DNA from: Bifidobacterium myosotis | GTDB taxonomy: Bacteria > Actinomycetota > Actinomycetes > Actinomycetales > Bifidobacteriaceae | Direction: 5' to 3' | DNA: 64,000 nt | Assembly (NCBI RefSeq): GCF_002259745.1 | Contig: NZ_MWWW01000013.1 | Coordinates: 152,451-216,450 of the forward strand | Shown here: positions 49,613 to 57,221 of the stretch, in pieces | Numbering within the stretch: position 1 is the first letter of the stretch | Layout of the letters: every line of letters starts with the position of its first letter | Program-made: the position numbers and the translations under genes | Notes under the pieces: model-generated | Seen by the model: only the letters and a program-made list of their open reading frames with translations | Told to the model about the DNA's origin: nothing | Database searches by the model: none

Positions 49613-49645
49613 GAAAAAATGGGCCCCTGATGAAGGGAACCCATT
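49613..49645 (-). terminator. Rho-independent terminator of ppgK
   Basis: On the minus strand AATGGG-TT-CCCT (49645-49634) pairs with AGGG-G-CCCATT (down to 49618), followed by a T run. It lies about 80 bases after the ppgK stop. Confidence 0.75.
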
Positions 49646-49726
49646 CGGATATGCATCAGCGCGCGGAACGCGCATCAAGCCGGCGAGCCGAGCGAATCGT
49701 CAGATCACCCGAATCGCCCGCCTGAT

Positions 49727-50494
49727 TCACTGCTGCTTGGTGCTCGCGTAGTACGCGGCGCCGACGATGCCGGCCTGGTTGCGCAGCGTGGCGGGCACGA
49801 TCGGGGTCTTGATGTCCACGTAGGGCAGGAACTTCTCGCTGACGCGGCTCACGCCGCCGCCCACGGTGAACAGGTCCGGGTTGAAGTACTTCTCCATCAG
49901 GCCGTAGTACTTGGTCAGACGCTTGGCCCACTTCTTGTAGCTCATCTCCTCCTGCTCGCGGATGGCGGAGGAGGCGTACTTTTCGGCATCCGGATGCTTG
50001 GCGCTCAGGATGATGTGGCCGAGCTCGGTGTTCGGAATCAGCTGGCCGTTGTAGATCAGCGCGGTGCCGATGCCGGTGCCCAGCGTGGTGGCGATCACCA
50101 GACCGTCCTGTCCCTTGGCGGCGCCGTACTGCACCTCGGCAAGACCGGCGGCGTCGGCGTCGTTCACCACGACGACCGGACGGCCGCACGCCTCGGAGAA
50201 GACCTCGGTGACGTCCACACCGATCCAAGACTGGTCAAGGTTGGCCATGAAGTCAAGCTTCTTGCCGGGCTTGATCGGGGCCGGGAAGGCGATGCCCACC
50301 GGGGCGGATTCCGGCACTTCGAAATGGTCGAGCTGCTGCTTGACGATGGCGGCGACGGCCTGCGGCGTGGACACCTCGGGGGTGAGGATCTTCAGACGAG
50401 GCTCGGCGAAATCGCCCTTGGTGAGATCCACGGGCGCGGCCTTGATGCCGGAGCCACCGATGTCAACGCCAAAAGCCTGTGCGGTTTCAATCAT
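49727..50494 (-). CDS. ppgK: Polyphosphate glucokinase
   Basis: 255 residues from ATG 50494, preceded by GGAAAGGA. ROK-family kinase: FGVDIGGSGIKAAPVDL is the phosphate-1 motif, VVNDADAAGLAEVQYGAAKG carries the catalytic Asp, TTLGTGIGTALIYNGQLIPN is the phosphate-2 motif, and LFTVGGGVS closes the core. LGHIILSAKHPDAEKYAS is typical of actinobacterial enzymes that phosphorylate glucose with polyphosphate (or ATP). Phosphorylated glucose would enter the bifid shunt. It is a single gene. Confidence 0.92.
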   Translation of the reverse strand: MIETAQAFGVDIGGSGIKAAPVDLTKGDFAEPRLKILTPEVSTPQAVAAIVKQQLDHFEVPESAPVGIAFPAPIKPGKKLDFMANLDQSWIGVDVTEVFSEACGRPVVVVNDADAAGLAEVQYGAAKGQDGLVIATTLGTGIGTALIYNGQLIPNTELGHIILSAKHPDAEKYASSAIREQEEMSYKKWAKRLTKYYGLMEKYFNPDLFTVGGGVSRVSEKFLPYVDIKTPIVPATLRNQAGIVGAAYYASTKQQ

Positions 50495-50711
50495 CGTTGA
50501 CCATTCCTTTCCGGGAAAATGAGATTCTTCTGTTGATTCCAGTCTAACGCGCGCGGGAGCCGACGCCAAAGATCGTGGCCACGTTTTGCAATCGTGTGCA
50601 GGATGTTCGCCTCACAGCCCCATTCCTCGACGATATTCATCATCCATAAATCCCCGACCATTGCGGCGGTCCGTCATCGATTTCCTGCGACGAAGCGCGA
50701 TAATGGTAGTC

Positions 50712-51497
50712 ATGGCAGAACATACGCAACTCATCGATGCAATCAACATCCGCACCGCCGTCCGCGCCTACGACAGCGAGCCGATCGACGACGATACGGC
50801 CCGACAGCTCGAGATGGCGCTGCAGCCCATCAACCTGATTTCCGACCTCGATATCCAACTCGTGCGCGACCAGCCCAAGGTGTTCGCCGAGGCCAACGCC
50901 TCCGGCCATCTCACGAACGCCGCCAACTATCTGGCCATCGTCGGCCCGAAGGATGACGCCGAAGCCAGGGAGCGCGCGGGCTTCTACGCCGAGCGCGTGG
51001 TGCTGACCGCCACGCTGCGCGGCCTCGGCACGCTGTGGGTGGCCGGCTCGTGGGACCGCACGGAGGCCGCAAGGCACTGCCGCGTGGCAGGCTCGCAGGA
51101 ACTGTATCTGGCCGTGGTGATCGGACATCCGAAGGACCATCTGGCGTATCGGGCGAAGTCCTATGAGGAGCTGTGCGAAATCCAGCGCACGCACCGGCCG
51201 ACCAAGACGTTCGAGCAGTTCACCGCCCCGATGGACGACGCCGCCCGCGCGGCCGCGCCCGATTGGTTCAGGGCCGGCGTCGAAGCCGCGATGAAGGCGC
51301 CGAGCGCGATGAACCGCCAGCCGATCACGTTCTCGTACAACTCGGCGGACGACACCGCCGCCGCGCATATCGACCCCGCAGCCGGCGACGAGCACTGGGC
51401 GCTCAACGACCTCGGCATCGCCAAACTGCATTTCCAGGTCGGATCCGGACAGGGCCAGTGGGCTTGGGGCGACGGCGGCCTGTTCATCCATAAGTGA
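50712..51497 (+). CDS. Nitroreductase-family protein (TM1586-like)
   Basis: 261 residues from ATG 50712; ATG 50703 is also in frame and no clear ribosome site decides. INIRTAVRAYDSEPIDDDTA is the FMN-binding opening of nitroreductases. The arrangement of two related halves, with the second carrying MKAPSAMNRQPITFSYNSAD and LNDLGIAKLHFQVGSGQG, matches the TM1586-type putative nitroreductases. It probably binds FMN and reduces a small electrophile with NAD(P)H. The substrate is unknown. Confidence 0.82.
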   Translation: MAEHTQLIDAINIRTAVRAYDSEPIDDDTARQLEMALQPINLISDLDIQLVRDQPKVFAEANASGHLTNAANYLAIVGPKDDAEARERAGFYAERVVLTATLRGLGTLWVAGSWDRTEAARHCRVAGSQELYLAVVIGHPKDHLAYRAKSYEELCEIQRTHRPTKTFEQFTAPMDDAARAAAPDWFRAGVEAAMKAPSAMNRQPITFSYNSADDTAAAHIDPAAGDEHWALNDLGIAKLHFQVGSGQGQWAWGDGGLFIHK

Positions 51498-51522
51498 CGG
51501 CAAGTCCGGTTGTGACTCCCTA

Positions 51523-51725
51523 GATTATGCCCAGAACACGCCCATAACACGTACAAGGCACCCGTTCTGGGCATAATCCCACAACATACAGACCCTTCAA
51601 TCTGATTCTGGGCATAACCCTACAAGTTAGAAGCCGCAAACGGCTTCCTGAACGTAGGGTTATGCCCAGAAATTCGTATTTCACCCGCCTATGCCCAGAA
51701 TAATTGGTGGGAATATGCCCAGAAC
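51523..51725. repeat. Cluster of six TATGCCCAGAA motifs forming two hairpins
   Basis: The motif TATGCCCAGAA occurs in both orientations at 51526, 51565, 51606, 51661, 51690 and 51714. Arms 51523-51537 and 51564-51578 are a perfect 15-base inverted repeat. Arms 51606-51623 and 51654-51671 are a perfect 18-base one with a partly paired middle containing GAAGCCG/CGGCTTC. It fills the gap between the convergent nitroreductase and glycosyltransferase genes. The last two copies are direct. Confidence 0.85.
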
Positions 51726-51758
51726 CAGATCAACCGAGAAGGCCCGGGCAACGCAGCA

Positions 51759-52781
51759 TCATGCCAGCGGCGGCATCGGCTTCCATGTGGGATCATGCAG
51801 CAGCTTGCGCGAATCCCACCAGCCCTTGGCGATCTTGACCAGACCGGTGCGCAGATGCTCGCGATCCACCATCACCAGACGGATGACCTCCTTGACCGCG
51901 GTCAACCAGGTGCCCAGTGCGAACAGCACCGGATGGAAGTCGCCGTACGTCATGAAGTAGCGGGCCATGTATCCGCGGTTGCGCATGATGTGGTATCGGT
52001 TCATGTCGGACGTGGAGTTGAGCTGACGCACGCCGGCGATGTCCCAGTTGCCGATCTCGCGGGTGCGACGCAGAATCACGTCCGGCACCACGATCGGATT
52101 GGTCACCTTGCTGGCGCGGTAGCCGTACATGGTGTCGTCCCAGTAGATGAAGAAGCGCGGGTCCGGCAGGCCGATCTCCTTGACCACGCGACGGTTGAAC
52201 AGGCCGCCCTCGAAGCACAGCGTGTCCATCACCCGGTATCCGGCCGGGCCGAACGCGGCCGGGGCGATGGGGTTCGGGATGCCCAGCGGCACGATGAAGT
52301 CGTACTGCCAATAGAATGGACCGCCGTCGTAGTCGAACCGGGACCCCTGGATCACCTCGTGGCGCGGCGTCCACTTGGCAAGCTTGGCGATGGCGTCCGG
52401 CAGCACGGCCACATCGTCGTCCATGACCCAGAACCACTGCGCGCCGAGCTCGTATGCCTTCCTGACGCCCGCGGAGAAGCCGCCGGCGCCGCCCAGGTTC
52501 TCGGTCTGCGGCGCATAGACCACACGCTCCTCGTTACCGGACTGGTCGGCCACGGTGGTGCCCCACTGGCCGGTCACCTTGCCGGCGAACTCGGTGACCA
52601 TGCGCGCGGTCTCGTCCGAATGCTCGTTGTCCACGATGACGATGCGCCACGGCGCCTGCTCCAACGCCAGAATCGAATCGAACAGCACTTCAAGCAACTG
52701 CTGACGCTTGTATGTGGTGACGATAAGGGCGAGTTTCTCAATGGTCTTGTTGCGGTTCTTCACTTCAGCCATGCTCTCCAT
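51759..52781 (-). CDS. Family 2 glycosyltransferase (GlfT2/rhamnosyltransferase-like)
   Basis: About 340 residues from ATG 52781 or 52772. KLALIVTTYKRQQLLEVLFD begins the GT-A fold, TENLGGAGGFSAGVRKAYEL is the nucleotide-sugar binding loop, and WFWVMDDDVAVLPDAI carries the DDD metal motif. FFIYWDDTMYGYR is the WDD acceptor motif seen in galactofuranosyl and rhamnosyl transferases. No membrane anchor is seen. It probably adds a sugar to a cell-wall or surface polysaccharide. It is located directly downstream of the pilus genes on the same strand, but pilus glycosylation is only a possibility. Confidence 0.88.
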   Translation of the reverse strand: MESMAEVKNRNKTIEKLALIVTTYKRQQLLEVLFDSILALEQAPWRIVIVDNEHSDETARMVTEFAGKVTGQWGTTVADQSGNEERVVYAPQTENLGGAGGFSAGVRKAYELGAQWFWVMDDDVAVLPDAIAKLAKWTPRHEVIQGSRFDYDGGPFYWQYDFIVPLGIPNPIAPAAFGPAGYRVMDTLCFEGGLFNRRVVKEIGLPDPRFFIYWDDTMYGYRASKVTNPIVVPDVILRRTREIGNWDIAGVRQLNSTSDMNRYHIMRNRGYMARYFMTYGDFHPVLFALGTWLTAVKEVIRLVMVDREHLRTGLVKIAKGWWDSRKLLHDPTWKPMPPLA

Positions 52782-52868
52782 TGTTGCACCTGACCGGCAC
52801 AAACCGATTCGGGCCGGCTCCGGTGAACGCTTCCTTCGGCGGGCGCACATCGGTCGCGGGACGTCGTC

Positions 52869-53963
52869 TTACGCGGCGTCGTCTGGTCCGGCGGCGGAAG
52901 CGGCAACCGTCGGACCAGCTGTATCGGTCACATCGGTTGTGTCGATCCCATCGGTCATATCACCTGTACCAGCTGAATCAGCTGTACCGATTCCGTCAGC
53001 CGCATCCGTCACGTCAGCCGCATCCGTCACATCGCCTCTGGCCGCGGCCTTGCCCCGGTCGCGGCGCAGATCACGGATGATCACGGCGGCCACGGTACAG
53101 GCGATGGCCACGAACGCAACGGCGCTGATGGCGGCACCGGTCTCGGCCGGGATCTCGGTGCCGCCGGGTGTGATGCCGGGGCTCGGGTTCGGAGTCGGGT
53201 TTGGATTCGGCGACGGTTCGGGTTCCGGGTTCGGATTGGGCTCGGGATTCGGGCTCGGCTCGGGGGTGTCGTCGCCGCTGAACTTGGGTTCGACGGTCAC
53301 GGCGAACTCGCCTGAGCCGTCGTCGCCCACGCCCGGCACGGCCACGAGGAACGGATCGCACGTATACGACTGGTTGGCGTTGGCGACCGCGGTGCGCGCG
53401 GCGAGGTACAGCCCGGCCGGCAGCTTGGTGAACGTGAGTTGGCCGGCGGCGTTGGTCTTGCCGGAATGCTCGTATAGGTCGTGATTGCCGGCAAAGTCGG
53501 CGAGTTCCTTGGCCACCGCGTTGGAGTCGGAGGCGCTGAGCTTGCCCCAATCGCGGTCGAAGCCGGAGAAGGCCTGGAGCGTGTGGAACGCGGTCGGATT
53601 GCCGCTGGCATCGAGGTCGGCGGAGGCCACGCGCACGATGGAATACGTGTCGCCGGCGAGCGGCACGGGATTGTCCGTGTCCCGGTTCCAGACCGCGCTG
53701 ATGGTCAGGGTGCCGGTACGCGCGTTCGCCGCGAAAGCCCGGGGTACGGCGGCGAAGGCCGAGGCGGCAAGGCTTGCGAGGACCAGTACCACTGCCAGTA
53801 TGATGACCGGCATCACAGGGAACAGTCGATTCGACGGCCGCGAGGACAGTCCGCACATGGACCGGTACGCCGATGCCGGCTGCCGCATGGTCTGGCGTAC
53901 CGCCGCCTGCCACCGCGAGGGGCGCGGCATGGCGTGCCATTCGGTGTTACGCATGTCTGCCAT
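52869..53963 (-). CDS. Pilus-locus accessory wall protein with atypical sorting signal
   Basis: 364 residues from ATG 53963, which has GAAAGGA upstream and overlaps the sortase end by 17 bases. A long signal region ends in the hydrophobic VMPVIILAVVLVLASLAASA and an AFA-type cleavage site near residue 76. A pilin-like beta domain follows (GTLTISAVWNRDTDNPVPLA to FSAVTVEPKF-like end, with LPAGLYLAAR resembling an E-box strand). A Pro/Asn/Glu repeat (PNPEPEPSPNPNPTPNPSPG) spans the wall. The anchor reads IPAETG, a membrane helix and RDLRRDRGK. Unusually, about 65 low-complexity residues (repeated VTDAAD) follow the anchor. It is probably a minor or basal pilin. Confidence 0.75.
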   Translation of the reverse strand: MADMRNTEWHAMPRPSRWQAAVRQTMRQPASAYRSMCGLSSRPSNRLFPVMPVIILAVVLVLASLAASAFAAVPRAFAANARTGTLTISAVWNRDTDNPVPLAGDTYSIVRVASADLDASGNPTAFHTLQAFSGFDRDWGKLSASDSNAVAKELADFAGNHDLYEHSGKTNAAGQLTFTKLPAGLYLAARTAVANANQSYTCDPFLVAVPGVGDDGSGEFAVTVEPKFSGDDTPEPSPNPEPNPNPEPEPSPNPNPTPNPSPGITPGGTEIPAETGAAISAVAFVAIACTVAAVIIRDLRRDRGKAAARGDVTDAADVTDAADGIGTADSAGTGDMTDGIDTTDVTDTAGPTVAASAAGPDDAA

Positions 53964-55122
53964 GTCTGGCCGGTCCTTTCCGTTTCGTTGTGCTGTATGA
54001 GTTTGTGCCATAGGTATCTGCGTTGTATGCATCCGTGCCATAGGTAGAGCGTTCGTCATGCGGTGCCGTATTATCCGCTTCGTCCGTGGCCGTCCGTGAT
54101 GCGTCGGCCGGTGGCGAGAAGAGCTGACCGGCGAAGGATGACACGGTGCCATCCGAAATCGGCTCGTCCGGTCCGTCGCCGTCCGTGGCCGAGCCGGCGG
54201 AACCATCTGCGGAATCAGGCGGCTCGGGTCCGGTCGGACCGATCACGCGGGCGACGATCGCGTCCACGCCTTCCGCGTTGCGGCGCTTCTCGTCGCGCCA
54301 GCGCCAGATGCGCCAACCGGCGAGCAGCAGGATCAGGCCGAGTGACGGCAGCACATACTGCAGGGGGATGTCCACATGGAAGGTGGGCTCGGCGTCCTTC
54401 TCCTGTTCAGGCGTGTAGGGGATGCGGTGGGCGCGCACGAGCAGTCGATGCGTGTTGACCGCGTACGGCGTGCAGGTGATGAGCGTAACCAGATCCTTGC
54501 CGGGCTCGATGGCCAGCTCCTTGGTGTCGGTGGGAAGCACCACGCTGATCTTGTCGACCTGGTAGGCGTAGGTGTCCTTCAAAATCTTGATGTAGAACCT
54601 GTCGCCCTTCTTCATGAGGTTCAGGTCCGTGAACAGTTTGGCCGTGGGCAGTCCGCGATGGCCGGACAGTGCGGCATGTGTGGATTCGCCGCCCACCGGC
54701 AGCGACGTCTGTTCGAGATGCCCCACACCGACCTGAAGCACCTCCTCGGAAGTGCCATGGTAGATGGGCATGGTCTCCTTGAGGCGCGGAATGGTGATGT
54801 ACCCCATCATGCCGTCGCCTTCAAGGTTCAGCAGACTGTTGTATTCCTTGTTGGTGGATTCGGTGTTGATGGCGCCGGCGAGCGCATCGGTCGCACCCAT
54901 GCTCGACTCGAAGAGACGGGTGTTGTAGCCGTGCGCCGCGGCAAGTATCTGCTGGTATTGTTCGTCGGTCAACGAATCGACGGCGCTGTCGTAGTTGTCG
55001 ACGACTCGGGAAGCGTTCTTCATAACGAGGAAGTTGCTGATCGTCGGATAGAACAGTACCAACAGTCCGGCCAGAATCACCAGAATCGGCACGAATTTGC
55101 GTAGGCGTTGCACCTGCAGCAC
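53947..55122 (-). CDS. srtC: Class C sortase (pilin polymerase)
   Basis: 391 residues. An N-terminal membrane helix (12-32), the sortase barrel and a second helix near 275 are typical of class C. The catalytic triad is His155 in LSGHRGLPTAKLF, Cys217 in TLITCTPY and Arg226 in NTHRLLVRAHR. LLNLEGDGMMGYITIPRLKE is the conserved class C entry to the barrel. The DPW/DPF lid usual before this block is not present. After the second helix comes an unusually long, acidic and Ser/Thr-rich tail of about 110 residues, ending in a basic KRKGPARHGRHA. It should cross-link the major pilin encoded upstream. Confidence 0.93.
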   Translation of the reverse strand: MLQVQRLRKFVPILVILAGLLVLFYPTISNFLVMKNASRVVDNYDSAVDSLTDEQYQQILAAAHGYNTRLFESSMGATDALAGAINTESTNKEYNSLLNLEGDGMMGYITIPRLKETMPIYHGTSEEVLQVGVGHLEQTSLPVGGESTHAALSGHRGLPTAKLFTDLNLMKKGDRFYIKILKDTYAYQVDKISVVLPTDTKELAIEPGKDLVTLITCTPYAVNTHRLLVRAHRIPYTPEQEKDAEPTFHVDIPLQYVLPSLGLILLLAGWRIWRWRDEKRRNAEGVDAIVARVIGPTGPEPPDSADGSAGSATDGDGPDEPISDGTVSSFAGQLFSPPADASRTATDEADNTAPHDERSTYGTDAYNADTYGTNSYSTTKRKGPARHGRHA

Positions 55123-55209
55123 CTCCTCTCCACATCAATGATTGGTTGCAATTGTCAGGCCTTGCCGTGCAACCGCATCGGCTTGGCGGCATGGCGATAC
55201 TGATGCCAG

Positions 55210-55252
55210 GGATGGGGCGTGTCACGCGGAATCACGGCGATACGCCCCATCC
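55210..55252 (-). other. Hairpin between major pilin and sortase genes
   Basis: Arms GGATGGGGCGT (55210-55220) and its complement (55242-55252) enclose 21 bases in the 181-base gap. No T run follows. It may attenuate or process the transcript so that less sortase than pilin is made. Confidence 0.5.
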
Positions 55253-55303
55253 ATGACGAATCAGTTACTTCTCAGTCAGATTCTTATGATTGGAACCTGA
55301 TGC

Positions 55304-57061
55304 TCAGACGTGCTTGGCGGACTTGCGGTTCGATTTCACATACCAGACGGCGCCGAAGACCACGATCAGCACACCGAGAACGGTGAACAGCATCGTGCCG
55401 ATGCTACCGGTGGAGGGAAGGGTCAGACCGTTGACGTTCTTCACCGGAACGACCGGGTGCTCGCCGGTGCCGTCAGTGCCATTGGCGTTGCCGAGTGCGT
55501 AGGTGATCTTCCACGAGACGAGCTTGCCGGTGCCGCCCTTGGTGGTGGCGCCACCAAGCGTGCCGTCATCGGTGTCGTAGGTCGCGGAGATGGTGACCTT
55601 AATCTTCTCGGTCAGCTTGTTGTAGCCCTTCGGCGCCTCGGTCTCCTCCACCCAGTAGATACCGGCATCCAGGCCGGTGAGAACGATGCGGCCGTATTCC
55701 GGGGTGACAAGTTCATCAACCATGCCTTGGCCGGTTTGATCGGAGTCATAGCGGGCCGTGGTAGCGGTGCTGCCGTTGCCCTCGGTGACGTAGAACTTCA
55801 GCGCGGTGGTACCGGCAGCGCCATCCTTGTCGGCGTACACCTTGAACTTGGCGCCACCGAGACGCTGGGAGGACTCGTTGTAGATGTTGCCGGTGTACTT
55901 GTCGAGAGTGAACTCGAAGGTGTGCACCTTGACCTCGGTCGGCACGGAGGTACCGGTCTGGTTGTTGGACGGATCGTTGCTGTATTCGATCTGCGCGGAG
56001 TTGGCGTTGCCGGCAGTGCCGGTGGCGGCGTCGGCGTTGATCTTGGCGGAGTATTCGACGGTGATGGTCTTGCCGGCGGCATTGAGCTTGGTGCCATCCT
56101 TCGTCCAGTTCTGGATATCCTGCATCGCGACGGTGATCTTGGTCGTATTGCCGTCGCCCGGGACCATAGTAACGGTGTAATGGGTTCCCTTGGTCAGGAC
56201 GACATCATCAGCAGCGGTATCACCCTTAAGCGTGACGGTAGGAGCAAAGGTATCCTTGGTAGCGGCGTTCCCATCGGAACCAAGAAGAGTCAAGCCCTTG
56301 GACAGCGTATCGTGGAACGTGAAGGTGTAGCCCTCGGTGTAGTCCATCATGTTGGCCGCAACGGTGGAGGACAGCTTGTAGTTGACGGTGTCGCCGATGT
56401 TCTTGTCCTCGGCCGGCTTATTATCGACGGTCTTATCGATGGTCGGGAACTCGTGCTTGAGCTGGATGGATGCGTTCTCCTTGCCGTCATTGTCGGAGGT
56501 GAGGTTCACGAGCAGCGCGTGGTAGGTGCCGTCCACCGTATTGTTCTTCTGGCCGGCATCGGGGGCAATCAGGTAGTAACCCTGCGCCAAACCGGTGAAC
56601 GTGTAGGTCTTCGCATTGGTGGCACCCGCACTCGGAGTACCGGTGATGCCGCTGTTCGCTTTCTGCGCCCAATCGACCGCACGGTTGGCGAAGGTGGCCA
56701 GCGCGGTATCGGAGAGGCCCTGGATGTAGGTCACGGCCTGCTGCGACAGATCGGTGGCGTTGGCGTCGAACTTGGTGCCGGCCGCATCGGCATCCCCGCT
56801 GGTGAAGAACGTCTTCCACTCATCCTTCAGCGTGTATGCGACGGAAACATTGCCGCTGTCATCGGTATTGCCCGTATCAACGGTGGCGCTGAACATCTGG
56901 TACAGCGTCAGCTCGCCGGTGAATCCCTGCACGGTGTTCACGGTGATAGTACCGGTACCGGTATCAGCCGCGTTCGCGGTGGCGGCGCCCAGACCGGCGA
57001 GGCCGAGCATGGCCGCGGCGGCGATGATCACCGCAGCGAGTTTCTTAATCAGTGCTTTCAT
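55304..57061 (-). CDS. fimA: Major pilin backbone (FimA/SpaD-like, LPSTG)
   Basis: 585 residues from ATG 57061 (AAAGGA 7 bases upstream). Signal peptide ALIKKLAAVIIAAAAMLGLA ends near ANA-AD. Isopeptide-type domains follow: a FimA N-terminal domain, a middle domain starting near EFPTIDKTVDNKPAEDKNIG, and a Cna B-like C-terminal domain with the E-box YWVEETEAPKGYNKL. The sorting signal is LPSTGSIGT, a hydrophobic helix and KSNRKSAKHV. The usual YPK pilin motif is not obvious. The lysines around QLKHEFPTIDK are the nearest candidates for the sortase C linkage. It forms the pilus shaft. Confidence 0.92.
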   Translation of the reverse strand: MKALIKKLAAVIIAAAAMLGLAGLGAATANAADTGTGTITVNTVQGFTGELTLYQMFSATVDTGNTDDSGNVSVAYTLKDEWKTFFTSGDADAAGTKFDANATDLSQQAVTYIQGLSDTALATFANRAVDWAQKANSGITGTPSAGATNAKTYTFTGLAQGYYLIAPDAGQKNNTVDGTYHALLVNLTSDNDGKENASIQLKHEFPTIDKTVDNKPAEDKNIGDTVNYKLSSTVAANMMDYTEGYTFTFHDTLSKGLTLLGSDGNAATKDTFAPTVTLKGDTAADDVVLTKGTHYTVTMVPGDGNTTKITVAMQDIQNWTKDGTKLNAAGKTITVEYSAKINADAATGTAGNANSAQIEYSNDPSNNQTGTSVPTEVKVHTFEFTLDKYTGNIYNESSQRLGGAKFKVYADKDGAAGTTALKFYVTEGNGSTATTARYDSDQTGQGMVDELVTPEYGRIVLTGLDAGIYWVEETEAPKGYNKLTEKIKVTISATYDTDDGTLGGATTKGGTGKLVSWKITYALGNANGTDGTGEHPVVPVKNVNGLTLPSTGSIGTMLFTVLGVLIVVFGAVWYVKSNRKSAKHV

Positions 57062-57130
57062 CACTGGTTCCTTTCTTTTGCTTTCCGATCCTCACCGGTA
57101 TGGGAGCAATCGTTCCTAGCACTTGTCTTG

Positions 57131-57149
57131 CCCGTTGTCAGTCAACGGG
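57131..57149 (-). other. Small hairpin between tip adhesin and major pilin genes
   Basis: CCCGTTG TCAGT CAACGGG is a perfect 7-bp stem in the 160-base gap upstream of the major pilin. There is no T run. It may be an RNA-processing or attenuation point. Confidence 0.4.
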
Positions 57150-57221
57150 AAATCCTGTATTCGTTGCTGATATTGCGCGGCAGGCGCCGACTAGGGCCCC
57201 TTCGCCGCCAATCCAAGCGGT

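Noticed and set aside
57065..57150. Strong internal promoter before the major pilin
   Set aside because: A TTGACT is present on the minus strand, but nothing close to TATAAT lies 16-18 bases downstream, so it is not supported as a promoter.
57062..57221. Poly-G phase-variation tract in the pilus locus
   Set aside because: No long homopolymer run is present in this gap or in the first codons of the pilin or sortase genes.
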